NCBI RefSeq assembly: GCF_003859795.1
Contig: NZ_RQYI01000005.1
Location: forward strand, 1 to 64,000
Reading direction: 5' to 3'
DNA from: Alloprevotella sp. OH1205_COT-284
GTDB taxonomy: Bacteria; Bacteroidota; Bacteroidia; Bacteroidales; Bacteroidaceae
Length of the DNA: 64,000 nt
The notes beneath the pieces are model-generated. The model was not told where the DNA came from and searched no databases. It saw only the letters and a list, made by a program, of their open reading frames with translations. The translations under genes were made by a program, and so were the position numbers. This document shows, piece by piece, positions 1 through 9,585 of the stretch (its first letter is position 1; each line of letters starts with the position of its first letter).

Positions 1-353
1 ATCGAAGAGAACAATGGGCGCACCACCCTATTGCACGAACGAAAAATCAGACAGCAAAAAAACGAAACGGAATGGGAGGAAGGATTTTCTACCTAACGAG
101 TAGAATATTCTATCTCTCATGTAGAAAATCCCACCTCCCGGGGAGATGACATCACCTCCAAAAGACGAGAAAACGAAAAGCGACCATTCGCAAAAATAGA
201 AATGAGAATAACGGAAAAAGAAAAAGCGCGGAAAATCACGGTCTTTTTGCAAGAAACAAAAGTCATCGAAGAGAGAGAGGTAGCCCTCACGCGTCTTTCC
301 AGCCGCCGAACGCCGATAAATTCTTCTTTTTGCAAATTAAACTTATCAATTCA
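1..353. other. Intergenic region, no gene seen
   Basis: No open frame here has coding character; the apparent short frames are low-complexity. The only structure I see is the 21-bp repeat array annotated separately at 84-146. The nuo promoter begins at 354. Confidence 0.6.
84..146. repeat. 21-bp tandem repeat array, three units
   Basis: Units of exactly 21 bp start near 84, 105 and 126. The first is a small palindrome, TTCTAC then TAACGA then GTAGAA; GTAGAA recurs at 100-105 and 121-126. The third unit is degenerate. The unit resembles the array at 24588-24692 and the 3' core of the three ~475-bp dispersed elements. It lies about 210 bp upstream of the nuo promoter. Function unknown. Confidence 0.6.
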
Positions 354-384
354 TTTGTGCAATTATTGAAAAGTCGTATCTTTG
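354..384 (+). promoter_or_regulatory. Bacteroidetes sigma-ABfr promoter of the nuo operon
   Basis: TTTG (354-357), 19 bp, then TATCTTTG (377-384) matches the Bacteroidetes consensus TTTG-N19-21-TAnnTTTG. Transcription would start near 389-391, about 400 nt before nuoA. Confidence 0.75.
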
Positions 385-794
385 CGCTCAAATACAAATC
401 ACCTCACCTTCACGGTGTGCCCACACAGCACGACATGGAACACAATAACAGGAGGAGAGGCCTTGTATATCAAAACCCCGACAAAGTGAACAAAGACAGC
501 ATAAGAGGCAACAGAATCAGCTCTTTTGCCTTTGACAATAAGACCTTGAAGATGAGCCATTGTGCCCATCTCAACGTGCATTGTGTCCGCATATCGGCAA
601 TATGACTTTCGCCGAGTTGCGGACATTTGTCTTTTTCTTCCTACCGGACGAAAGGCATTCGACCGTGCATAAGTTTTCTTTTCGGAAACGGCGGCACATC
701 GTTTTGACATTCGGATTTCCGAAAGGGAACGGAAAGATTTCAACCGTAGAATAAAACAACTTAAATTCAACCATAAACACACTTTTTTTGAGCT
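385..794 (+). other. Long untranslated leader of the nuo operon
   Basis: About 400 nt separate the predicted start of transcription from nuoA. I see no convincing protein here and no riboswitch class that I recognise. It contains an AGGAGGAG run near 452 that precedes no plausible gene. It may carry regulation of the operon, or a second promoter nearer nuoA. Confidence 0.4.
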
Positions 795-1145
795 ATGAAC
801 TTTACCCTATTTGTCACCGCATTACTGACCGGCCTCGGTTTTGTCGGTTTGGTGACGGTATTGGCCAAGCTGCTTGCACCGCGTAGCTTCAATGCACAAA
901 AGGAGGATCCGTTTGAATGCGGCATTCCCACGCGCGGTCGCTCGTGGATGCAGTTTCGTGTGGGCTACTACCTCTTTGCCATTCTCTTCTTGATGTTTGA
1001 CGTGGAAACGATGTTTCTTTTTCCATGGGCAGTTGTGATGAACTCCATGGGAACAGCGGCCTTGTTGAGCGTGGTGTTCTTTTTATTTATATTAGTTCTG
1101 GGCTTGGCTTACGCTTGGAAGAAAGGAGCTTTGGAATGGCAATAA
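795..1145 (+). CDS. nuoA: NADH-quinone oxidoreductase subunit A
   Basis: A 116-residue inner-membrane subunit of complex I, at the junction of the membrane arm and the hydrophilic arm near the quinone site. Three hydrophobic helices are visible, near the N-terminus, about residues 55-75 and about 85-110. The loop after helix 1 holds the family motif with DPFECGIP, whose Cys is in the loop known to change exposure between active and deactive enzyme. Length is normal for the family. It is the first gene of a ten-gene nuo operon, and its last 10 nt overlap nuoB, so translation is probably coupled. Confidence 0.95.
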   Translation: MNFTLFVTALLTGLGFVGLVTVLAKLLAPRSFNAQKEDPFECGIPTRGRSWMQFRVGYYLFAILFLMFDVETMFLFPWAVVMNSMGTAALLSVVFFLFILVLGLAYAWKKGALEWQ

Positions 1146-1774
1146 AGAAAAATCCCATTATCGACAATATCCCTCATGAAGAGTTTCAAGACAACGAAAC
1201 TCTCGAAAAACTTGTCGAAGAACTTAACCAAAACGGCGTCGGCGTAGTGGTCGGTGCGCTCGACAAGCTCATCGACTGGGGGCGCAGCAACTCGCTTTGG
1301 CCACTGACTTTTGCCACAAGCTGTTGCGGAATCGAGTTCATGGCCGTGGCGGCAGCTCGCTACGACATGGCACGCTTTGGTTTTGAAATCACTCGCAACA
1401 GCCCTCGGCAGGCCGACGTGATCTTGGTGAACGGCACCATCACCACGAAGATGGCTCCCGTGTTGAAACGTCTATACAACCAAATGGCCGACCCCAAGTA
1501 TGTGGTGGCCATCGGCGGTTGTGCCATATCGGGAGGGCCTTTTACCAAAAGCTACCACGTGGTGAAAGGTGTGGACAAAATCATCCCCGTGGATGTGTAT
1601 GTGCCCGGCTGTCCGCCTCGTCCCGAAGCCTTTCTTTACGGCATGATGCAACTGCAACGCAAAGTGAGAGTGGAAAACTTCTTCGGAACGGTCAATCGCA
1701 AAGAACAAGACCCCTACAAGGAGAAAATGGACGAACAATATGTCGAACTGCTAAAACAACAGGAGGAAGCGTAA
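1136..1774 (+). CDS. nuoB: NADH-quinone oxidoreductase subunit B
   Basis: A 212-residue peripheral subunit that carries cluster N2, the last iron-sulfur centre before quinone. The ligand cysteines are visible as [17 protein letters not shown] and PGCPPRPE. I chose the ATG at 1136, inside the end of nuoA, because an AGGAG lies 7 nt before it and the protein then begins with a normal short extension. A longer in-frame reading from 1025 would lie mostly inside nuoA and has no family support. The gene ends directly at the ATG of nuoCD. Confidence 0.95.
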   Translation: MAIKKNPIIDNIPHEEFQDNETLEKLVEELNQNGVGVVVGALDKLIDWGRSNSLWPLTFATSCCGIEFMAVAAARYDMARFGFEITRNSPRQADVILVNGTITTKMAPVLKRLYNQMADPKYVVAIGGCAISGGPFTKSYHVVKGVDKIIPVDVYVPGCPPRPEAFLYGMMQLQRKVRVENFFGTVNRKEQDPYKEKMDEQYVELLKQQEEA

Positions 1775-3511
1775 ATGGAAGAGAACGAAAAAAGCATCTG
1801 TCCCGAAACCCCTCAACCCCAACCGGTGCAAGAGGAGAAAAAGGAAACGGCTCCCACCGACAAATCGACATCGCAACCGACAGCGGCACCCACTCCGAAA
1901 CCTGCCGCTCCGAGACCGACACCTCCACCGGCTTCACCGGCGAAGAACGAAATAAAGCCCGAGGTCGTGACACCCGAAGAGCTGCACGAACGTCTGGCAC
2001 ATCTCAAAGCCGAAGGCTACTCGCTGCTCGAAAATCTCACCGGAACAGACTGGGGAGAAGAGGGAATGGGAGTGGTCTATTCGCTCACCAATCCCGAAAC
2101 GTTCGACATGACCCATGTCAAGGTCATTGCCGCCGACAAAGAAACGCCATACCTCGACAGCGTGACCGACCTTTGGGACATTGCCAACTTCTACGAACGG
2201 GAAGTTTATGACTTTTACGGCATCATCTTCCTCAATCACCCCGACTTGCGACGCCTCTTCCTGCGCGAAGATTGGGTGGGACACCCTTTCCGCAAAAACG
2301 GATATGAGGAAAGCAATAATCCCGAAATAGCAGAAACCGACGAGCCAATATCGGATTTGGCCGTGAAATACACGCTGACGCCCGACGGAAAACTTCATAA
2401 AGAGGAAACACCGCTGTTTGCCGAAGAAGACTATGTGATCAATCTCGGCCCTCAGCACCCCTCCACACACGGCGTGTTGCACTTTCGCACACGTCTCGAA
2501 GGCGAAATCATCACCAAGATCGATCCGCACCTCGGCTACATTCATCGCGGTATCGAGAAGATCAGCGAAGAACTGACCTATCCGCAAACGCTCGCCCTGA
2601 CCGACCGCATGGACTATCTCGGCGCGATGCAAAACCGCCATGCGCTTTGCATGTGTATCGAGCAGGCCTTGGGCGTAGAGGTAAGCGACCGGGTGCAAGT
2701 GATCCGCACGATCATGGACGAGTTGCAACGCATTGATTCACACCTGCTTTTCTTCTCGTGCCTGTGTCAGGATCTCGGTGCGACGACCTCATTCCTCTAC
2801 GGTTTCCGCGATCGTGAAAAAGTGCTCGACATTTTTGAAGAAACCTGCGGCGGTCGTCTGATTCTCAACTACAACATGATCGGAGGACTGGCCTATGACA
2901 TCCATCCCAACTTTCAACGACGTGTCAAGGAATTCATTCCCATGATGCGCAAGAACTTGAAAGAATACGACGATATTTTCACAGGAAACGTCATTTTCCA
3001 AAATCGCTCGAAAGGAGTGGGCATACTCAGCAAAGAGCAAGTGATCTCTTTCGGCTGCACCGGCGGCACGGGACGCGCCTCGGGTTGGCACAACGACCTG
3101 CGCAAACATCGCCCCTATGCGGCCTACGACCGGGTGGAATTCAAAGAAGTGGTGCGCACGGAAGGCGACAGCTTTGCCCGATATATGATTCGTCTTGACG
3201 AAATCCGCGAGTCGCTACACATCATCGAACAGCTCATCGACAACATTCCCGAAGGCAAAATTGCCGAAAAGATGAAGCCTGTGCTTAAATTGCCCGTCGG
3301 CAGCTACTATTCCGCCGTCGAAGGCAGCCGCGGCATTTTGGGCGTACACATCGAAAGCAAGGGAGACAAAATGCCCTATCGTTTGCACTATCGCGCCACC
3401 GGACTGCCTCTTGTGGCCGTAATGGACACGGCCTGCACCGGATATATGATTGCCGACCTCATCGCCATCGGCGGAACAATCGACTACGTCGTGCCCGACA
3501 TCGACCGATGA
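1775..3511 (+). CDS. nuoCD: NADH-quinone oxidoreductase fused subunits C and D
   Basis: A 578-residue fusion of NuoC (30 kDa) and NuoD (49 kDa), which form much of the quinone-binding hydrophilic arm. Residues 1-65 are a Pro/Thr/Lys/Glu-rich low-complexity tail, probably disordered. The NuoC domain spans about 66-200, with EREVYDFYG and HPDLRRLFLREDW. NuoD follows from about 220, opening with NLGPQHPSTHG and continuing with HLGYIHRGIEK. AGGAGG sits 8 nt before the ATG at 1775, which abuts the nuoB stop. Fused NuoCD is common in Bacteroidetes and enterobacteria; the acidic, proline-rich front end is unusual. Confidence 0.95.
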   Translation: MEENEKSICPETPQPQPVQEEKKETAPTDKSTSQPTAAPTPKPAAPRPTPPPASPAKNEIKPEVVTPEELHERLAHLKAEGYSLLENLTGTDWGEEGMGVVYSLTNPETFDMTHVKVIAADKETPYLDSVTDLWDIANFYEREVYDFYGIIFLNHPDLRRLFLREDWVGHPFRKNGYEESNNPEIAETDEPISDLAVKYTLTPDGKLHKEETPLFAEEDYVINLGPQHPSTHGVLHFRTRLEGEIITKIDPHLGYIHRGIEKISEELTYPQTLALTDRMDYLGAMQNRHALCMCIEQALGVEVSDRVQVIRTIMDELQRIDSHLLFFSCLCQDLGATTSFLYGFRDREKVLDIFEETCGGRLILNYNMIGGLAYDIHPNFQRRVKEFIPMMRKNLKEYDDIFTGNVIFQNRSKGVGILSKEQVISFGCTGGTGRASGWHNDLRKHRPYAAYDRVEFKEVVRTEGDSFARYMIRLDEIRESLHIIEQLIDNIPEGKIAEKMKPVLKLPVGSYYSAVEGSRGILGVHIESKGDKMPYRLHYRATGLPLVAVMDTACTGYMIADLIAIGGTIDYVVPDIDR

Positions 3512-3566
3512 GAAAAGCCGCCTTGAACCCAACGCTACAAATCACACCTAAAATTCAAATACGAAT

Positions 3567-4646
3567 ATGTTTGACTTTTCAGACGTAACGACACCGCTAC
3601 ACGCATTTCTTAGCAGATTGCTCGGCGAGAGCCTTGCCGTAGTGACGGAATGCGTGCTCGTGGCCGTGGCACTCATCAGTATTTATGCTGTTTTTGCCAT
3701 GATCATGATTTACGCCGAGCGCAAAGTTTGCGCCGCCTTTCAATGCCGCATCGGCCCCGATCGCGTCGGAAAATGGGGTTGGTTGCAAGTCATCAGCGAC
3801 GTGTTGAAGATGATGACCAAAGAGGTGATCAACCTCCGACAAACCGACCGTTTCCTTCATCGCATCGCCCCTTTTCTGGTGGTGACGGCCTCGATGACGA
3901 CTTTTGCCTGCCTGCCTTGGAACAAGGGCGCACAAATCATCGACTTCAACGTCGGCGTGTTTTTCTTTTTGGCCGTGGGCAGTGTGGGCGTGGTCGGCAT
4001 ATTGCTGGCCGGTTGGTCGTCCAACAACAAATACTCCCTCATCGGCGCAATGCGTTCGGGAGCGCAGATCATCTCCTACGAATTGTCTATCGGCATGGTG
4101 ATGCTGACCATGATCTGCCTCACGGGAACGATGAGCTTTTCCGAAATCTGTCAGCAACAAGCCGACTTGGGGTGGAACATCTTCCGCGGACATATCATAG
4201 CACTGCCTGCTTTCATCATCTATCTGATTGCCGGAAATGCCGAGTGTAATCGCGGTCCTTTCGACCTTCCGGAGAGCGAAAGCGAACTCACGGCAGGTTA
4301 TCACACGGAATATTCGGGCATGGACTTCGGCTACTATTATCTGGCAGAATACCTCAACATCGTGGTGTGTGCCGGCATTGCCGCCACCATATTCCTCGGC
4401 GGTTGGGCACCTTTCGTCGTTCCCGGTCTTGACGGCTTCAACGAGGTGATGTCGATGATCCCCGGCTTTGTGTGGTTTGTGGGCAAGACCTTCTTTGTCA
4501 TCGGTTTGCTGCTGTGGCAACGTTGGACATTCCCACGTCTGCGCATCGACCAAATCCTGACTCTCGAATGGAAATATCTGATTCCCATTTCTATGACCTT
4601 ACTCATCGGCATGGCGCTCCTCGTGAGCTTCGGCCTCACCTTTTAA
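3567..4646 (+). CDS. nuoH: NADH-quinone oxidoreductase subunit H
   Basis: A 359-residue integral membrane subunit that joins the quinone pocket to the proton-pumping arm. About eight hydrophobic helices are visible. Hallmarks are YAERKVCAAFQ with RIGPDRVG near residues 50-65 and the acidic loop AECNRGPFDLPESESE near 220-235. Length is slightly above the usual 320-340. A 55-nt gap separates it from nuoCD with no terminator in between, so it belongs to the same operon. Confidence 0.95.
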   Translation: MFDFSDVTTPLHAFLSRLLGESLAVVTECVLVAVALISIYAVFAMIMIYAERKVCAAFQCRIGPDRVGKWGWLQVISDVLKMMTKEVINLRQTDRFLHRIAPFLVVTASMTTFACLPWNKGAQIIDFNVGVFFFLAVGSVGVVGILLAGWSSNNKYSLIGAMRSGAQIISYELSIGMVMLTMICLTGTMSFSEICQQQADLGWNIFRGHIIALPAFIIYLIAGNAECNRGPFDLPESESELTAGYHTEYSGMDFGYYYLAEYLNIVVCAGIAATIFLGGWAPFVVPGLDGFNEVMSMIPGFVWFVGKTFFVIGLLLWQRWTFPRLRIDQILTLEWKYLIPISMTLLIGMALLVSFGLTF

Positions 4647-4673
4647 TTCACCTCTCAACAAACTATTACGATT

Positions 4674-5141
4674 ATGGAACAACAAGGCTACTTCGCCGGT
4701 CTTATGGGAGGTATAAAGAGTTTGTGCACCGGTCTGAAAGTGACGATGCGCGAATTTTGGACTCCGAAAATCACCGAGCGTTACCCCGAAAATCGGAAAA
4801 CGAACAAAATGTTCGAACGCTTCCGCGGACAACTCATTCTCCCTCACAACGAACTCAATGAACACAAATGCGTAGGGTGTGGCATCTGTCAAATGGTCTG
4901 CCCCAATGACACGATTGTCATCAAGTCGGAAATGCGGGAGGGAGAAGACGGCAAAAAGCGCAAGGTGCTCGTCGAACATGTCTACGACCACGGCCGTTGC
5001 ATGTATTGCATGCTCTGCGTGACGAGCTGCCCTCATGGCGCACTCGCTTTCGACAACGAATTTGAATACGCCGTGTTTGATCGCACAAAACTCGTGAAAC
5101 AACTGAATCATCCCGGTTCGAAGGTTCAACCCAAGAAGTAA
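4674..5141 (+). CDS. nuoI: NADH-quinone oxidoreductase subunit I
   Basis: A 155-residue ferredoxin-like subunit that holds two [4Fe-4S] clusters (N6a and N6b) on the path to cluster N2. The two binding motifs are CVGCGICQMVCP and CMYCMLCVTSCP, about 40 residues apart. The N-terminal segment is amphipathic and probably lies on the membrane. As expected in a complex I that lacks the NADH module, it would be fed by ferredoxin or another donor and not by NuoEFG; that is inference from the operon content. Confidence 0.93.
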   Translation: MEQQGYFAGLMGGIKSLCTGLKVTMREFWTPKITERYPENRKTNKMFERFRGQLILPHNELNEHKCVGCGICQMVCPNDTIVIKSEMREGEDGKKRKVLVEHVYDHGRCMYCMLCVTSCPHGALAFDNEFEYAVFDRTKLVKQLNHPGSKVQPKK

Positions 5142-5161
5142 CGCTAAAATCAACAATAAGA

Positions 5162-5680
5162 ATGAACGCACAAGACATCATGTTCGTGATATTGGCTGTG
5201 CTCATCGTTTGCTCGTCCATCGCCACAGTGGTGACCAAAAGCATCGTTCGTGCCGCCACCTACTTACTTTTCGTTCTTCTCGGCACGGCCGGTTTGTATT
5301 TCTTGCTGGGATATACTTTTCTGGGAAGTGTGCAAATCATGGTCTACGCCGGAGGCATCATCGTGCTCTACGTCTTCTCGATCTTGCTCACCAGCGGGAA
5401 ACAGGAGCGACTCACCGAAAATTCACGTTTGAAATCTCTTTCGGCACTACTGCTGAGCCTCGTTGGGCTGGCCGTGGTGGTCGGTATATTTTGGGCACAC
5501 GGATTTATCGGTGCGGAAACGCTCACAGCTCCCTCGGAAGCGGCAACTCCTTCGATGCACCAAATCGGAGAGCACATGCTTTCGACCGATCGAAAAGGCT
5601 ATCTGCTTCCTTTTGAAGCCGTTTCCGTTTTGCTGCTCGCCTGCATCGTGGGCGGTTTGCTCATTGCACGAAAACGTTAA
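5162..5680 (+). CDS. nuoJ: NADH-quinone oxidoreductase subunit J
   Basis: A 172-residue membrane subunit with five hydrophobic helices. The conserved third helix region with GSVQIMVYAGGIIVLYVFSI is clear; it contains the pi-bulge region linked to coupling. It starts 20 nt after nuoI and ends 26 nt before nuoK. Length and gene order match other Bacteroidetes nuo operons. Confidence 0.92.
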   Translation: MNAQDIMFVILAVLIVCSSIATVVTKSIVRAATYLLFVLLGTAGLYFLLGYTFLGSVQIMVYAGGIIVLYVFSILLTSGKQERLTENSRLKSLSALLLSLVGLAVVVGIFWAHGFIGAETLTAPSEAATPSMHQIGEHMLSTDRKGYLLPFEAVSVLLLACIVGGLLIARKR

Positions 5681-5706
5681 TCCGTCCCTTCAAACTCATT
5701 TTTGCT

Positions 5707-6015
5707 ATGATTCAAATCGAATATTTCCTCTTCGTTTCGGCCATTATGATGTTTGCCGGGATCTATGGCTTTATCACTCGCAAAAGCACACTGGCCATTC
5801 TGCTGAGCATCGAACTCATGCTCAATGCCGCCGACATCAATTTTGCCGTATTCAACCGCCTGCTCTATCCGAACGGACACGAAGGCTTGTTTTTTGCCAT
5901 TTTCGGCATAGCCATTGCCGCCGCTGAGAGCGCCGTGGCCATCGCCATTATGATCAACATTTATCGTCAGTTGCAAAACATCTCCGTAGACCAACTCACC
6001 AAGATGAAATGGTAA
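5707..6015 (+). CDS. nuoK: NADH-quinone oxidoreductase subunit K
   Basis: A 102-residue membrane subunit with three helices, related to MrpC. The two membrane glutamates of the proton path are visible, in LLSIELMLNA (about residue 38) and in AAAESAVAIA (about residue 74). Length is typical. It lies between nuoJ and nuoL, the standard position. Confidence 0.93.
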   Translation: MIQIEYFLFVSAIMMFAGIYGFITRKSTLAILLSIELMLNAADINFAVFNRLLYPNGHEGLFFAIFGIAIAAAESAVAIAIMINIYRQLQNISVDQLTKMKW

Positions 6016-6036
6016 CTTTCAAAGTAATTTAGCACA

Positions 6037-8007
6037 ATGGAACATACAATTTTCATCCTTTTACTGCCGCTATTCTCTTTTTTGCTCATCGGCGTGATCG
6101 ACATGGACATCACCAAGACGGGCAAAGTGTGGAGTCACAAAGCGGCAGGCTTGATCGGGACAAGCTCCTTGGCCGTTGTCACGCTCTTGTCCTACCTGAC
6201 AGCCTACGAATACTTCACCGCCGAACGTCTGACCGATGGCACTTTCGCTACAATCGTGCCCTACAACTTCACGTGGCTTCCGCTCGGCACACTTCATTTT
6301 GATTTGGGTATCCTGCTCGATCCCATATCCGTGATGATGCTTGTGGTGATCTCCACCGTTTCGCTCATGGTTCACCTCTATTCGTTCGGCTACATGAACG
6401 GCGAAAAAGGTTTTCAACGCTACTACGCTTTTTTGAGTCTGTTCACCATGTCGATGTTGGGGCTTGTGTTGGCCACCAACATCTTCCAAATGTATCTGTT
6501 TTGGGAGTTGGTCGGTGTGTCTTCCTATTTGCTCATCGGCTTTTACTACACCTCTCCGGCCGCTATCGCAGCTTCCAAGAAAGCATTTATCGTCACACGA
6601 TTTGCCGACATGTTTTTCTTGGTGGGAATTCTCATCTTCGGCTATTTCGCCGAATCGTTCAGCTTCTCTTTCTCCGGCACGATTCAGTTGGCCGAAGGGG
6701 CTGCCGCATTCCAAACAGTCAATATATCGAAAGAGGTGGCAGCCGCAGGTTTCCTTATTCCCACCGCTCTCGTACTGATGTTTATCGGAGGAGCCGGAAA
6801 GAGCGCCATGTTCCCTCTGCACATTTGGTTGCCCGACGCAATGGAAGGCCCGACTCCTGTTTCAGCCCTCATCCACGCCGCAACAATGGTTGTGGCCGGT
6901 GTTTTTCAAATCGCCCGCATGTTTCCCATGTGGATGGAATATGCTCCCGACAGTCTTTCGATCGTTGTGTGGGTCGGTGCACTCACCGCTTTCTATGCCG
7001 CGGCGGTGGCCTGCGTACAAACCGACATCAAGCGAGTGTTGGCCTTCTCCACCATTTCGCAAATTGCCTTTATGATGGTGGCACTCGGTGCCTGCCTGCC
7101 CGGTCACGGCGATCATCTCATCGACAACCATTCGAGCCTCGGCTATATGGCCTCGATGTTCCACCTCTTCACCCACGCCATGTTCAAAGCCTGCCTTTTC
7201 CTCGGAGCGGGTTGCATCATTCATGCCGTCCACAGCAACGAGATGAGCGACATGGGCGGTTTGCGCAAATACATGCCCATAACCCACGCCACCTTCCTCA
7301 TCAGTTGCTTGGCCATAGCCGGCATTCCGGGATTGAGCGGTTTCTTTTCAAAAGACGAAATCATCACAGCCTGCTTTGCATACAGTCCTTTGCTCGGTTG
7401 GTGGATGACGGTCGTGGCGGCTATGACGGCTTTCTACATGTTCCGTCTCTACTACGGCATTTTCTGGGGTAAGGACAACAGTGAAGCCTATGCACACCAT
7501 ACCCCCCACGAGGCTTCGTGGACAATGACCGTACCCTTGATCGTTTTGAGCCTCATCACGATCGTTGGAGGTTGGATACCTTTCGGTCATCTTGTCAGCG
7601 CAACCGGCCAAGCCTACGACATTCACCTCAACACGCAAGTGGCCGTCACCAGCAGCGTCATTGCCATTGTCGCCATCGGCCTTGCCACTTGGATCTTTGC
7701 CGGAAAGCAGCAACCCATCGCTCAAAAGATGTATGCCGCTGCGCCGCGTCTTCATCGTTGGGCATACAAACGCTTCTATTTGGATGAAGTCTATCAATTC
7801 GTCACGCACCGCATCATTTTCCGACGCATCTCCTCTCCCATTGCCCGGTTCGACCGCCGCGTCATCGACGGTTTCTTCGACTTCTTGGCATGGGGCACGC
7901 ACCGCACGGCAGCTCTCATCCGGAATTTCCAAAGCGGCAACGTTCAGCATTACGCTTTCGCGTTCTTGCTGGGTGCGCTTCTTCTCTTACTCCTCATGAT
8001 CTTCTAA
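6037..8007 (+). CDS. nuoL: NADH-quinone oxidoreductase subunit L, distal proton-pumping subunit
   Basis: A 656-residue antiporter-like subunit (Proton_antipo_N and Proton_antipo_M families). The key membrane Glu is in LFWELVGVSSYLLIG, about residue 153, and the key Lys is in AGKSAMFPLHIWLPDA, about residue 250. The C-terminal part, after a charged segment rich in Arg near 560-620, should form the long lateral helix with a final membrane anchor (FLLGALLLLLLMIF). It is the largest membrane subunit, as expected, and starts 21 nt after nuoK. Confidence 0.94.
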   Translation: MEHTIFILLLPLFSFLLIGVIDMDITKTGKVWSHKAAGLIGTSSLAVVTLLSYLTAYEYFTAERLTDGTFATIVPYNFTWLPLGTLHFDLGILLDPISVMMLVVISTVSLMVHLYSFGYMNGEKGFQRYYAFLSLFTMSMLGLVLATNIFQMYLFWELVGVSSYLLIGFYYTSPAAIAASKKAFIVTRFADMFFLVGILIFGYFAESFSFSFSGTIQLAEGAAAFQTVNISKEVAAAGFLIPTALVLMFIGGAGKSAMFPLHIWLPDAMEGPTPVSALIHAATMVVAGVFQIARMFPMWMEYAPDSLSIVVWVGALTAFYAAAVACVQTDIKRVLAFSTISQIAFMMVALGACLPGHGDHLIDNHSSLGYMASMFHLFTHAMFKACLFLGAGCIIHAVHSNEMSDMGGLRKYMPITHATFLISCLAIAGIPGLSGFFSKDEIITACFAYSPLLGWWMTVVAAMTAFYMFRLYYGIFWGKDNSEAYAHHTPHEASWTMTVPLIVLSLITIVGGWIPFGHLVSATGQAYDIHLNTQVAVTSSVIAIVAIGLATWIFAGKQQPIAQKMYAAAPRLHRWAYKRFYLDEVYQFVTHRIIFRRISSPIARFDRRVIDGFFDFLAWGTHRTAALIRNFQSGNVQHYAFAFLLGALLLLLLMIF

Positions 8008-8017
8008 ATCCAACCCT

Positions 8018-9553
8018 ATGAATTTTCTTTCGATATTCGTACTCATTCCTTTGTTGATGTTGCTCGGTCTTTGGGCAGCTCGCAACCTCAATCAAGTTCG
8101 AGGAGTGATGGTGACGGGAAGCACTGCACTTTTGGCACTCTCCGTTTATCTTGTATTCGCCTTTTTGGATGCACGTTCCCTCGACCCTCAAAGCGAGATG
8201 CTCTTCGTGAAGAGTATCGAGTGGTTTCCTCCGCTCCACATCACCTACACCGTGGGGGTAGACGGCATCAGTGTGGCCATGCTGCTCCTTTCGGCCGTCA
8301 TCGTCTTCACCGGCACATTCGCCTCTTGGCAACTTCGCCCTCTCACCAAAGAGTACTTCCTTTGGTTCACACTGCTCTCCATGGGCGTGTTCGGTTTCTT
8401 TATCACGATCGACATGTTCGCCATGTTCATGTTCTACGAGATCGCCCTCATCCCGATGTATCTGCTCATCGGCGTTTGGGGATCGGGACGTAAAGAATAT
8501 TCCGCCATGAAACTCACCCTCATGCTCATGGGAGGTTCTGCCTTCCTGATGTGCGGCATATTCGGCATTTTCTACGGTGCCGGCGGACAAACCATGAACA
8601 TCATCGACATTGCCAACCAAACCGGCGGAGCTCATGCCATTGACGGCAACTGGCAAATGCTTTGGTTTCCGATGACATTTGTAGGCTTCGGAATCCTCGG
8701 CGCACTCTTTCCTTTCCACACTTGGTCGCCCGACGGTCACGCCTCCGCCCCGACGGCCGTTTCGATGCTCCACGCCGGCGTTCTCATGAAGCTCGGCGGA
8801 TACGGCTGTTTCCGCATCGCGATGTATCTGCTTCCCGAAGCCGCCAACGAATTAAGCTGGATTTTCCTCATTCTGACAGGTATCTCCGTCGTGTATGGCG
8901 CATTTTCGGCTTGTGTGCAAACCGACCTCAAATATATCAATGCTTATTCTTCCGTATCTCACTGCGGTCTTGTACTGTTTGCCATCTGTATGGCCACCGA
9001 GACAGCAAGTGTCGGTGCCATTCTCCAAATGCTTTCTCATGGTCTGATGACAGCATTGTTTTTTGCCCTCATCGGCTTTATTTATGGCAGAACACACACC
9101 CGTGACATTCGTGAGCTGGCCGGTTTGATGAAAATCATGCCTTTCCTTGCCGTGTGCTATGTCATCGCCGGTTTGGCCAATTTGGGACTCCCCGGTTTGT
9201 CGGGCTTTGTGGCCGAGATGACGATCTTTGTCGGCTCTTTTGAAAATCCCGGCACGTTCTACACGGCAATGACCGTCATTGCCTGCACATCTATCGTCAT
9301 CACGGCGGTCTACATCCTCCGTCTTGTCGGAAAGATCCTTTACGGCACTCCCACCAACCCTCATCACCTTCAACTCACCGATGCGACTTGGGACGAACGT
9401 TTCTCCGTCATCTGTCTTATCCTTGCCGTTGCCGGACTCGGTCTTGCACCGTTTTGGGTGAGCGACATGATACAAACCGGTGTTCACCCCGTCATCGAAC
9501 AGCTTCAAGCCGCAGGCAGTCTGTTTGACAGTCATTCCAATCCTTTTTTGTAA
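8018..9553 (+). CDS. nuoM: NADH-quinone oxidoreductase subunit M, proton-pumping subunit
   Basis: A 511-residue antiporter-like membrane subunit with about 14 helices. The membrane Glu lies in MFMFYEIALIPMYLLIG, near residue 147, and the PFHTWSPDGHASAP loop aligns with the lysine-helix region seen in NuoL. It begins 10 nt after nuoL and is followed by nuoN, the usual order. No odd features seen. Confidence 0.94.
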   Translation: MNFLSIFVLIPLLMLLGLWAARNLNQVRGVMVTGSTALLALSVYLVFAFLDARSLDPQSEMLFVKSIEWFPPLHITYTVGVDGISVAMLLLSAVIVFTGTFASWQLRPLTKEYFLWFTLLSMGVFGFFITIDMFAMFMFYEIALIPMYLLIGVWGSGRKEYSAMKLTLMLMGGSAFLMCGIFGIFYGAGGQTMNIIDIANQTGGAHAIDGNWQMLWFPMTFVGFGILGALFPFHTWSPDGHASAPTAVSMLHAGVLMKLGGYGCFRIAMYLLPEAANELSWIFLILTGISVVYGAFSACVQTDLKYINAYSSVSHCGLVLFAICMATETASVGAILQMLSHGLMTALFFALIGFIYGRTHTRDIRELAGLMKIMPFLAVCYVIAGLANLGLPGLSGFVAEMTIFVGSFENPGTFYTAMTVIACTSIVITAVYILRLVGKILYGTPTNPHHLQLTDATWDERFSVICLILAVAGLGLAPFWVSDMIQTGVHPVIEQLQAAGSLFDSHSNPFL

Positions 9554-9585
9554 ACTCCCACAATTCTTAGAAATTCATTATACCC

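Noticed and set aside
1025-1135. Longer N-terminus for NuoB starting inside nuoA
   Set aside because: The extra 37 residues overlap nuoA in another frame and have no match in the family; an AGGAG lies before the ATG at 1136.
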